From Bursaphelenchus xylophilus (lineage: Eukaryota > Nematoda > Chromadorea > Rhabditida > Aphelenchoididae): a stretch of 64,000 nucleotides of DNA. Below are positions 11,983-23,200 of the stretch, piece after piece (the first letter of the stretch is position 1; each line of letters starts with the position of its first letter). The notes under the pieces were generated by a model. The model made no database searches. It saw only the letters and a list, made by a program, of their open reading frames with translations, and was not told where the DNA came from. Both the position numbers and the translations under genes were made by a program. The stretch lies in contig CAJFCV020000004.1 in the NCBI GenBank assembly GCA_904066235.2, forward strand, positions 11,842,001-11,906,000. Direction: 5' to 3'.

Positions 11983-12404
11983 AAAGGGGGATGGAGTCGA
12001 CGTGCGAAGTTCAGATTTTGATGAAGCTTGGCACAGACTTAGAACAAAATTTTTTCGAAGGCATCTATGGGAGGCTTCGAGCTCGCTATATCTAGAGACA
12101 TATAGCTGAGATTTTTTTTTCGATTTTTTAGATCGAAACTTGATCGAAATTGATATTTTTTTTTGCAAATTTTGGCTGGGAAATTTCACTTCTATTTCTG
12201 TGTATACCGTTGATGTTAATGTCTATATAAAAACGCATTTTTTTAAGTGTTTTTTTTCGCTTTGTCAAAGTTTTTTCTCAATATCCGCTCTCCGCATTTC
12301 GTGTACTCTCTCGCCATCAAAGGTCGTTGAATATCTCAGCTCCCACTACAAAGAGTGAGATAAAATTTTGAAGGATTTATATGTGGTCTGCAGACCTTTA
12401 CGTA
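11983..12404 (+). repeat. Family B element, right end lost
   Basis: It carries CGAAGTTCAGATTTTGATGA, then GCTCTCCGCATTTCGTGTAC and CAAAGGTCGTTGAATATCTC. The terminal TACTTCCC is absent. Confidence 0.8.
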
Positions 12405-13072
12405 GCTCGAATTTCGGTCATATTGCAACCTAGTCTCTTCAGCTCTAAACCCTATTTACGTCTTTCTCCTAGTATTTAGTAAACTTTGTAACATCGCCGA
12501 CCAAACTTTTTCGTAGACAACGATCTTGCGATCTCATTCTTTACCAGTATACAAGACTTTCATTAGAAACCGAGGCATTCAACCTCTCACAGGTCAAGAC
12601 GCCCAATCCCGAAAAGCCATTTATAACCATATAACCACCGACAAAAGTTTTGTGGCGAGCGCTCGTTAAATCTCGTAGTCTTTTGATCAATGATTTGTTG
12701 TGTTTCTCTGCCCGCGAGGTTTCTCTTTTTTGAATGCGGAAGATCAGAGTTGAGGCTTTATTTTCAGAGTAGTTCTTGGGCTTCATTTTTGAATATGCCG
12801 CAAGAAAACCCAAGACTTTTTCGAAGCCTATTGTCATAGGAAAGGCAATAATGCATTAACTTTTATTTGTCATAACGTAAGAACTGTATTCAAAGACCTT
12901 GTGAGATCTTTGTTTGCGGATAAACGATTATTTTTTTTTGTACATTTGCCAGACAAAAGATAAAACGGAGATCACTTCGGGCCAAAGATATACCTATTAT
13001 ACTGTCTAGTGGTATTTAAAACGCTTAACAAAAGCCGTGCTAATCCCTTTGGAAAATGGACTAAAATTGTCG

Positions 13073-13192
13073 ACAAGCACTGTGCGAAAAGAGTTCACTT
13101 TGTACTGTGCAATCTGTGGTTGTTTGCACCGTGCAATTGGCTTTTTTGGGATTGCTCGGACTCTCTGTTTCTTCGCACTGTGCAAACGCCGA
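13073..13192 (+). repeat. Repeat D with CACTGTGCAAA words, copy 1
   Basis: It contains GACAAGCACTGTGCGAAAAG, TTTGCACCGTGCAATTGGCT and GCACTGTGCAAACG, with an exact order match to 54749-54863. Confidence 0.75.
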
Positions 13193-13223
13193 AAATTAGC
13201 AAGGCGATTTTCTGGATGCTCTC

Positions 13224-13375
13224 TATCAGTCCGTCGGGAAAATAATGAGCACAATGTCGTTGTGCCGATCGCGTCGCTGAAGTGAAAGCAATTTTATCTT
13301 GCCTCTACAAGGGGTGATACTGTGATACTATTTTTGATGCGTTAGAGTACTCATTATTTTCCCGACAGACTGATA
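13224..13375 (-). mobile_element. Family A MITE
   Basis: Both ends are present. The interior is in reverse order, with CGCTGAAGTGAAAGCAATTT first. Confidence 0.92.
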
Positions 13376-13451
13376 TTTTTAATATTCTGTTTGACGGGAC
13401 TTAGGACGCTTACATAGCCGTACAGGCTCTCCCTTTGCCGTTTTTATGTTC

Positions 13452-13607
13452 TATCTTTCTGTCGGGAAAGTAATGAGCACAATGTCGCCGCGCCGATCGA
13501 GTTGCTAAAGTCAAAAGCAACTTGATTTCGCCGCGACAGAATTCATTTTCTCAGCGATGCGATTTTTAATGCCACAGAGTGTTGATTATTTTCCCGACAG
13601 ACTGATA
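13452..13607 (-). mobile_element. Family A MITE
   Basis: It has the same orientation as, and lies only 76 bp from, the copy at 13224. The left end is altered (TATCTTTCTGTCGGG). Confidence 0.9.
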
Positions 13608-15110
13608 GGCTCTGTTTTTTGTCGCTCTTTGTGCTGTGTGAGCTCGCGGTGGAGAGGAACTCTTGTCCAAGTCGATGCGTTCTTGTCTTTCTCCAAAGAC
13701 TCATTTTCTGCTTCCCTGTTTTCGCGAGCGATCGCCTTACTCCTCATCGAGCGCACAGATCATACATTCCACTTTCCGCATGTCTTCGAAAAAAAATGAT
13801 GATTTTGCATCATTTCGCAAAGGAAGTCACGTTGTTGTGGGTTTGTTTTCGCTGCGCCCCGATTCCTGATCACCCGGACCCGCACTCTGCTCGGTGGCTG
13901 TCGTCGATAAAAGCCCGCGAATCACAAGTGCGCTTACGACGGGAGCGCCTGACGACAAGGTGACGAAATGCTCGGTTCGTATTCACTCGCTTGTTCAAGA
14001 ACATTCCAGCCTATAGAATCGAATGCGTTTCGGTGGGGGGAATCGGGAGGCGCAGCGCGTATTTTTCGCGATCTCTCGGGCTGTGCGGTCAACGCACGTA
14101 GCGAGCTGTCGAGCGGATATTTTGGGAGGTTTTTTGGACAAGGCTATTTGTGATGTTATACTATAATATTGGGGCTTAAACCGAGTTAAACTTTAGTAAA
14201 CCCATCAAGTTTCCCATCACCTTTCTCAAACAGATCTATCAACCGTTTACCGTAGTAGAAATCAATCATAAAAACGTCAAAGTTTTTTTTTTAAAACCCA
14301 ATGTTTGCGTTGTTTATTTGCGGTTTCCAGAAACATGATTTATGACGCATGTGCCTCATGACAACTGTTTTTTTTCGCGCCTTGAGTTCTCAGGGCTACT
14401 GTTTCCAGTGTTTGCTCGGATTCCGGCGTGGGCATATTTGTTTGATCAGTTATATAAAAATATAAAATCCCACAAATACCCCACGCACTTTTAGTCGCAT
14501 TGTCCTGGATTTTGTTTTTCGCTTGCCGGGCTTTATTTTCAAAAAATACCCCTTGCCTTGGGGTATTTTCGACTCATTCTGAACGCTGGATATCCTTTGG
14601 AGATCCCATTGATCCCATTGATCGCTGGACGACATCTTTAAAGGTTGTTTATTTGCTCAAGATATCTGTTGTATTGGCGACTTAAAAGAGCTCAACGTTG
14701 AGGCTGGACGTATTCGTTGCTCTGCGCCGCCGCCAGGCGCATAGCGCGCTGTTCGGTTGATCATTTCATGGCTCCGTCGATTTGCGTATTCTTTACTGTC
14801 AAGTCGAATTGGAGTCAAGTTGCGATGACCTCAGAAGACCGGGTTCCAGAAGCCCCAAGAACAACAATGCGGCTGACTGTCGGTCTTTTGACTCGATGCT
14901 CGGCTTTCCACATCGCTCGATCAAGGTTCGGAACACATGGGTTGCTGGAGGGTTCTCGAACAGTAGAGCGTGCTCTACGCATGAGTTGTATGCAAGGTAT
15001 TCAGAGGTTTAGGAGATGCTCGTTGATTTAAAGTGCATTTGGCTTTCTTGAGGTCAGCAGCGGTTGAAAAAAAATGTCGAATAGCCTTGAGCGATAGATT
15101 TCTTCTTATA
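13608..15110. other. Intergenic, no gene seen
   Basis: Mixed-composition sequence with overlapping ORFs up to 114 codons in several frames, none with a domain. Confidence 0.5.
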
Positions 15111-15269
15111 TATCAGTCTGCCGGGAAAATAATGACAATTTTGTCGCATCAAAAATCGCATCATCGCCGAGAAAATGAATTGTGTCGCGGCAAAATCAAA
15201 TTTCTTTTCACTTCAGCGACATGATCATCGCTGCAACATTGTGCTCATAATTTTACCGACAGACTGATA
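15111..15269 (+). mobile_element. Family A MITE
   Basis: 159 bp with both ends. The left arm lacks the usual GAGC after AATAATGA-type sequence. Confidence 0.92.
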
Positions 15270-16780
15270 GGCTTTTCATGTTCAACGTTTTTTTTGTAGA
15301 TAGCTAACTTTGGTTTTGTCAAATTACTTTTATTCAACTCGTAGAAGACCAAAAATTATTTTTGTTTTCAAAAAACCGAGATAAAAACTTCGTTCCGCAA
15401 TTTGTCGATGACTGATCGTCTTGGTATGATTAAGTACCATAGTTCAACTTTCAACGATTACAATTTACGATCGTTGCGACTTGGAAGCCTTGATCGTTGA
15501 GTTTACGGACATTCCGACCTAGAAGACTTGATGGTTGAATATCTCGGATGTGTCTGCTGAATATCAGCTAATATTTTTCGCAGTTGAACCATGTCCTTCA
15601 AGAATGATATAGGATAAAATTGGAGAAGATATCTGCATCTTGTTTCAAGCAGGATCTTGCCAAATTTCTACTATTTTTACAGCTTATAGAGCTTTTCCTT
15701 TATTCCCAACTGCTTGTTCAGCACAATCTCGTCTTTAAAACCCCTCTTTCCATACTCTGATCTCAAGACTCATGACATCACGAGCCCAACAATCAATTGT
15801 GCACTAATTTTTCTGGAAAAAACAACTCAAATTTCCGTTGGAAGCTCATCAAATTAAGCTGACTCAGTAATTTCTTCTACAGTGTTTTTGCCGCCCTCTA
15901 GCTTCCGAATGGAATGCAAATTCTCATTAACCCTCAATTGTAATGCGCTGTAAAGAATGTGATTTTCTTTTGAGCGGACCTGAGTTCAGGTTGTTTTGAG
16001 CGAGCTAACGAATTAGGAGGTCCGTTGAGGAATGCAATTTGCGATTTTTTGCTTGAACGAGCCGTTACATTTCCGACTAATGGCTGAGAAAAAAAGGTAG
16101 CCGAAGTCTGCTCAAATTTGTCACAGTTGTAACGAAAATTACTTCTATTTAGACTAAATCGGTAAAGAAAATCAAAAATTTGCGATTTTCAGCGACGAAT
16201 CACGTCGATTATCATTGATTTTTGAAAAATCATCGCCTTAAACCGCTCGCTCACGATAGTCAGCCCCATTTTGTTTACCGCCAGGCCTCGTGTGCTTGAC
16301 GTATTCGGGTTTTTTGCACAAAAAATGATCGCTGAACATCGTTTATGGACTTGTTTTCGACTATTTGTTATTATATCTTTCTCGTCGGAAGTTTTTTTTA
16401 AATTTTGTTCCAAAATAATATACAAAAAAATTGTCGGATCAGCAAACACGGCGGTTGTGATATGATGATTGTGCTCAAAACAAATGGCCACCCATCTTTG
16501 TTATGCTGTGGCGGTTTTTGATCGCGCCTCTCTATCTATTTATTCCCTAAGGGAGTCTTGTTTAATTTCCTTATTACCACGGTCGGCTATGTTTACGGGG
16601 CTATTTCAATGAATTTTTGAGGGGTTTACGTTGCACTTTCGAGGGGGTCTCGGTAAAGAGAGCGTGGATTTTTGAACTTGACCATATGCTGGGAGATTTG
16701 TAATAGGGAAAACATGTAATGAAATGAAAGGGTGATCATGTGATGAGGGGAATTTAAAGCTAAAAATTGCTAGCAAAATT
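15270..16780. other. Intergenic, no gene seen
   Basis: AT-rich sequence. No repeat family member was recognised. Confidence 0.5.
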
Positions 16781-16860
16781 TTATTTTCGAGCGATTTTGG
16801 GTTAAAAATTTTGATCGTTTTATACGACCGGTCGATTAAAAAATATTGGAGGTTCCTGTA
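16781..16860 (+). repeat. Module shared with 61000-61082
   Basis: Both copies read CGATTTTGG, then TAAAAAATTTTG-like sequence, TTTTATACGA and GGTCGATTAAAAA. Both end exactly where a plus-oriented family A element starts. Confidence 0.75.
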
Positions 16861-17017
16861 TATGTGTGTCGGGAAAATAATGAGCACTCTGTCGCATTTA
16901 AAATCGCATCACTGACAAGAAAATGAACTGTGTCACGATAAAATCAAATTGCTTTTCACTTCAGCGACGCGATCGGCACATCGACATTGTGCTCATTATT
17001 TTCCCGACAAACTGATA
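16861..17017 (+). mobile_element. Family A MITE joined to an upstream module
   Basis: Full interior and right end are present. The left end is shortened to TATGTGTGTCGGG. The 80 bp before it recurs before the copy at 61083. Confidence 0.9.
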
Positions 17018-17050
17018 CGGCCATACAATAAGTTCTATCTGCTCTAAAAA

Positions 17051-17077
17051 TGTCATTATTTTCTCGACAGACTGATA
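17051..17077. repeat. Family A MITE, terminal fragment
   Basis: A lone GTCATTATTTTCTCGACAGA-type end lies 34 bp beyond the preceding full copy. Confidence 0.7.
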
Positions 17078-17783
17078 AAATTGTAAGCTCAATTTATCGC
17101 AAATTCTCTCATTTTGCCGTTCTCATTTCCATAAAAGCTATCTAAAACTCTCTGTTTTCTTCAAATCAAAAAATGTTTTTTTTCTCAATTTTCCGCTAAT
17201 TCACAATTGCCGTCGTATTTTGCAATACGCCCCTCTTACCATACCCCAAACCACTTGTCATTCCGAGGTTCATCGAAAGTAAAACCCCCTCTTTTTTCAC
17301 CGCAAACCCAATTCGTCGCCGGTGTAAGCACGTTGTTTCGCGAGCGTCGATCAGCTGAGCGACTCTCCGCGTGTTTTGTGCATTCGCCGAAATTCTGACT
17401 CACAATGGGAAAGAAGGAAGCGCATCCCCCATCGAAAGCCCCTTAATCGCGTCTAATAGACCCAACCGGACTGTTTCGCAACACCATGACCAAACTCGGA
17501 GTGAGCGAAGAATCTCGGGAATTCGGGGCGAGTTTGGTCTTGTTTTTTGTAGTTTGTGGATATTTGCGAAATTGTGGGGACGGGCGAGAAGGATAACGTG
17601 AATAACAGTTTGTGGAAGGCGGAATATTATTCTTGGTGTTTGGAAAGCTTCCAAGTTTGGTGTCGAGTTTGGAGGCGGATTTTCCGCTATTTTATGTAGC
17701 TCATTTTTTGTGTTCTTTCGATGTAACAATCGTAGAGCAAAAAAAACAATTTTTGCGGTTGATACAACTTACTGTATGTTTGT

Positions 17784-17931
17784 ACCAGTCTGTCGGGAAA
17801 ATAATGAGGACAATGTTGCTGCGCCGATCTAAAGTGAAAAGCAATTTGATTTTCTCTCGGCACAGTTCATTTTCTCGCCGGTGATGCGATTTTCAATGCG
17901 ACATAGTCATTATTTTCCCGACAGACTGATA
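17784..17931 (-). mobile_element. Family A MITE
   Basis: Both ends are present. The interior has lost several bases after GCGCCGATC. Confidence 0.92.
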
Positions 17932-18854
17932 TTTGGGCCTAGAGACTTCTAGCTGGATATTAGTCATCATTTTTGGTCAAGATCTATTTTATCTTGAAGC
18001 CCATTTTGACCTCAACTTTTCCGAATTTTTCTATTCGCTAAGCCTCTAAGACATGATGAAATTCACGCTAATCGCGATAAATTCCCAAGCCCAACCGTTT
18101 TTATGGGCTTTTCAAGCCGCCCCACCTGAGACCCCCCAATGTTTTGACAGGGCCGATGACACGATCGCTCGTCAAAACTTTTGGCGGTTGGCACCGTGCC
18201 AAGGTCGGATCTCATGCCTCATGATTCCGAAACTCCGCGGCCCGTCGCGTTACGGTCGGTGGGGCTGAGGAATGCGCACGCGTTTCAGGGCTCGATCATA
18301 AGCGCCCCGCTGCGCGGTAACTGGCACGGTCGCCTTGGGAGGAGGGCCGGCGACCAAGAACTGTTTCCACGCATTATACTTTTGTCGATCATCGCGCAAC
18401 AATATAAGCCGCGGATTACAGTCCTTGGCGACGGGTTGAAAAGCGGGCTTGCGAAATCCGGGCTGGACTCTTGAAATCCGGGAAATTCTTTTGAATGCGA
18501 AATGATCATGTTTTTTGCTCCCTACGCAACACACTTTGCGCCCTTTATGACTCCCTGTTTTTGTACCTTGTGCAGGCGGCGAAGCTCGCACAATTTGTGG
18601 TGAACCCTCGGCTCAAGGTACAATGCGTCGAGAGCAGTGCGGGGTTTACGTTTTCCCAAGGAAACCAGGGACTTGCGAGAAATTCTTTTCGTGGCCATTG
18701 GTCATCTCGCCGGATTAATCACCGTAAAAAGGCGCATCTTCTATTTTCATTTTTGCTTTTTGTTCAGCAAAACTTGTTGTGAGTCAAATTGAGATTTTTT
18801 TTTGAGGTTTCTTTCCTTGGATTCGGAAAGACTGCTCCAGAAAATGGAGGCTGA

Positions 18855-19007
18855 AAGTTTGTCGGGAAAATAATGAGGACTTTCTCGCATCGAAAATCGC
18901 ATCGCCGGAGGGAAGATTAATTGTGCCGCGACAAAATCAAATTGCTTTTCACTTCAGCGACGGGATAGCCGCAGCGAAATTTTGCTCATTATTTTCCCGA
19001 CAGACTT
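18855..19007 (+). mobile_element. Family A MITE
   Basis: The full interior is present. The outermost bases are changed on both sides (AGTTTGTCGGG and CAGACTTA). Confidence 0.9.
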
Positions 19008-20044
19008 ACGAATTTTTCGAAGAAAAACTCAAAAAATTTTTTAAAAGTTTAAAAACCGGGATTATTTTTGCGAATCCTCGAGTCAAAAATGTGCAAAATC
19101 CTCAAAAAAAAAACAATTCATTAACTGGCGAGCGGATTGATGACAAATTTTGTTTTGATCCGATCACGTTACACGATCCGAAAACAACTATTTAAGGGGG
19201 ATTTTGGATACTTTTGGCGACTTTTTATCCGGTATATCTACTGGGAATTTTACGTAATATTCTTATTTTTTTCAGCAATTTTTTTTTATGTTTCTGCATA
19301 ACGCGATTTAAAAATCAATTGGAATTGGCTTCAGAAAGTGTAGTCTAGAATTTTCTCTCGTTTTGTACCGTATTTTAGCTTGCAAATTAGCTTAAAAATT
19401 CCATTTTTTTCACCCAATACTCCGTATTCTCCGAAGAACCATAGATCATACTTTTGATCCCTCAAACTCCCCATTTCCCCGCAAATTTTCGTGCTCAGAT
19501 GTGTTGCCGGCCCTCTCACGGATGTATGAAGATGTTTTTCGAATACATTATTAATGGCCGTCTGTTCCTGCAATTCATTTCCTCCTTTCCGAGAACCCCG
19601 CGCCATTACATAATTTTTTGTTTTTTTGGCCAAAAAACTCTCGAGCGAAAAAGCGGCGGAGGAAGTGCTGGCACTCTGCCATCGATACAGCTTCCCCTTC
19701 AAAAAAAACGAAACGAAAAGGAAAATGCCCTCAGGGCGGATCGGGTTTCGAACGATTCGTACGGAAATCGCATGAAACGTATACGCGGCACGTCACGGGT
19801 TGTGTGCAAATGGACGTTGCAACGGCCATGAAGGGATCTGAGAGATCTTTGGTGAGGAGTTGGAAAAGTTGGGCCGAAAGTTCCGGGTTACAAAGTGCTG
19901 CGAGGAGGACAAAGAATCAGCTATAAACTTGGGTTGTTTGGGATAAAATTAGACGTACTCAACGTGTAAAGCGCAAATTGGGTGAAACTGGCTGAAACTG
20001 GGAGCAAATGAATCTCTACGTGATATGAGTGGGCCAATTTTAAA

Positions 20045-20262
20045 TTGGCGTTTCGTCACAAATATTTAGAATATTGGAGAAAATTTGTGGCTGTTTTCTC
20101 TTGGCAAGCAGGGATAAAGCCTTGGTTGGTGGTCTGAAAACAATGCTTACACTTTTCTAGATTTTTTAAGACCAATTTGGTCGTCCAAAAATTGCTCCAA
20201 AAAAATTTTTGATGTCTAAATCGATAATATGTGGGCGAAATGTCCAAAAGGTCAGGAAATGC
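20045..20262 (+). repeat. Repeat C, copy 2
   Basis: The diverged second copy carries TTGGCGTTTCGTCACAA, AAGACCAATTTGGTC, TTTTTGATGTCTAAA and GGTCAGGAAATGC. Confidence 0.75.
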
Positions 20263-23200
20263 GTTGATTTTTTCTGTACGGTGTCTGAGAGGGCTTTTAA
20301 CCCGCGTTTTATGGAAACTACCTTGATTTTTGTTGTTTTTCCGTGTGAAAATCAATAAATAAAGACTCCAAAAAGTCTCAAGATACCCCAAAACTTTTAA
20401 AATTTTTATAATTTAACATCATTTTTTACCCCTTCAAAATTTATTAAAAATTGCCCTCTGGCTGTAACACGAACAGCCATGTGATATGGTGCCAAATTGG
20501 GCCTCTAAAAGCTTTCTCTTTTGGCATGATTCCAAGATTGAAGTCTTAGTTAATGGCTTCGAAATGACGCCCGGAATGTCTTGGGCAAACATTTCAGCGG
20601 GCCCGAAGTCGTATTTGGGCTACAAATTTTGGAGGAAAAACGTGTTTTTCTCCGCTTTGTGACACTTTTTGGAGTTGTTATTCCGCGACTCTTTTATTAA
20701 TTGAGTTCTGTGTCGGGAAATTGGGAAATTCGCCTGAGGCATTTAAAAATGTAGAAAATTGGCATGAGGCGGAAAAAAAATTTTTTTGATGATTTTTGAC
20801 ACCATAGTCGTTGTTTTGAAAGTTTTAGTTTAAAATTTGTTCTTTAAATAGCCTAAGGGTTAAGGAGCAATCAAAAAATAAACCAATGTTTACTACGACA
20901 TAACTTTATTCTTATGTTTTTTCTCTTTGGAATACCAAAAACCTGTGTTACGTTTGCAAATTCATTCAGCGTCTCCCATGTCCCATTCGCCATGTCTGGG
21001 CGAGAAGTTTGCCAAAAAAAACCTTTTTTTTTCGCTTGCAGCCCTTTCATTACTAATTAATTATTTATCCAACGACTGATTTGTTGTGCCTCGTGCTTTT
21101 TTCGCGAAAAATATTGACGTGAAGGCTTGGGGTGTGGTGGGGTGGTCCGAAATGTCGCGACGAGCGAAAACAAAAAATAACCCCTCAGGGCAAAGGTCAG
21201 TGGGGCTTGTTTTCGGATCTATACTCGCCGCTTCATGCCGAGTAAACAATTTAAATTTGACGGAATTCCAAGAACTCGCGGGATGAATGGTCAACTGGCT
21301 ACTGTAAATTGAAGCTTGAGCTGGCTAATTTTCTATAGTAAAGTGAAAAAGAATCCAAAAAAAATCTGGATTGAGCCAAAAAATCATGAAGGTTTTCGTC
21401 AAAAGCGCCAATAAGTATGGTAGGAATTTTGCATCGGCAACTAGCACCGATGGCTTTATTGTATATCCCGCACTTGCCAATGCACTACAACCTTTGCGTA
21501 ATACACTTGGACAGTGTCATCAAGGTCCATTTTACCCTTAAAAATCTCGTTTCCTTTCTAAAATCAGTTCTTTGCTCAACTTTTTCCTTAATTTCTCCAC
21601 TTAAAACTGCACCGACGCCCCTCCAAAACCCAATAACTGTGTTTCGCGACCACTTTGGATATTGTTTTTCTGACGAATCTCGACGTCATTCGTCCCGGAG
21701 TTCCCACTCGTACTACCAGCATGAAGATCGCAACATTCGTGGGCCAAGGCTTTTTTTGCGGTTTGCAAAAAAAGCGTGGCGCTGGGGCCAAGAACAAGAG
21801 GGTTTTGTCGCGAAAAAACCAACCATTAGTGCGTTCTCGTTTCGTGATGAGGCCGTTCCAAAAATGGAGCCGGCGGGCGATTAAAAACGAGCGGAATAAA
21901 GTTGCGTTCTTGTCTGGGTTCCGGATTAGGGGTTCCGGAGCGGGGTTTAGTTTACGAGCTCTTCGGTGGTGATAAAATAAAATTTGTGGGGAAACGCTTA
22001 ATTTGAGGGAGAATTTGGGCCCGAAACTTGCTCCAATTTACCGTATCTTGCCCGTATTTCAACTGGATATATGTGTTATGCCATTTTTTTGTTTTTCATG
22101 CCAAATACAATGCCCGTTAGGTGTCTTATAAGAGATCAATTTGCATTTTGAAAACCTCTTCTGTACAAACGATCTGTTTTCCGCGTGAAATGGCGTTGTT
22201 TTCTCGCCCAACGCCTGCATCATTGCGGCGTTGTTTTCGATCCCACTGCCAGTCCTAACCCACTTTTTTCATACAATTTACATCAGCAAAACCCGTAAGC
22301 CGTCGTATCGTGCGTCCTAAATTTAGCACTCGCGTTATGTTTTCCGCGATTCGCTAATCCGAGCGTGTGCGGGGATCCAGACGATTTTATCCAGTATTTT
22401 CCAGACACTGCCCGTAAACAAACCACCGCCGCCGCAAGTGCGGGGAAAGAGGCCGGCTCTGGAGAAGAAGGAGGAGGGAAAGCTGATAAGGTCATGATAT
22501 TCAGGTAGGCGCTTTGTTTGTAGCGAAGGGGATATCACGAGTGGGGTTATTTTGGGGGAGAAATGGCGCCTCTAATGGCGACAACATTACTTTGGGTGAT
22601 TTGTAATAGAACTAGGATTGAGCAAACACTGTCTGTTAGCTTTAATTAACAATGAAATCTTTGCTTTGTAACCTGCAGTTTAAACTGTGCTCTTTTTTTC
22701 TCGTTCTTCAGTTTGATCTAATCGCCTCATCAAGCTCCAGATCAAGCCTACAGTAATCGCTGATAGCACACCACCCCTTGTATTTTGTGGTGGTTCTTAT
22801 CTCCCTCCCTGCTTCTCTCTCTTCTGCTAATGTAATGATGGGAGCAAAACAGGGTGTGACCGTCATTTCAATTAAATTTGTCATTGGAATGATGACAATC
22901 CCACAACGCCTTGCTTTCTTGCACTGTGTTGCAGAAACTCGCGCCGGAAATGAGTCAGGCTGGTATGAAATTGGTGCAGGAAGAGGCAAACACTCGAGCC
23001 TGGAACCCCCTGATAACACCGCATTAAGACCCATTATGCGCGTCGACGGTACTGTAACTGGCGCCGCAACAACACCCCGAACAGCTGGCGGGTTTTATGG
23101 GTTTTCGAAAAGGCTAGCCGAATTTCCCTCGGGACTCGGAATGCAAGGGTTTTGTGGGCATTGCGCGGCCTTAAAGAGTGTCCTCCGGCTACTGCGCGCT

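Noticed and set aside
18567..18608. Possible exon after ACCTTGTGCAG with a GTACAA donor
   Set aside because: The acceptor lies in sequence resembling repeat D and no partner exon was found.
9006..19007. Regularly spaced short repeats as a CRISPR-like array
   Set aside because: The spacing is irregular, orientation mixed, and the units are transposon-like inverted repeats in eukaryotic DNA.
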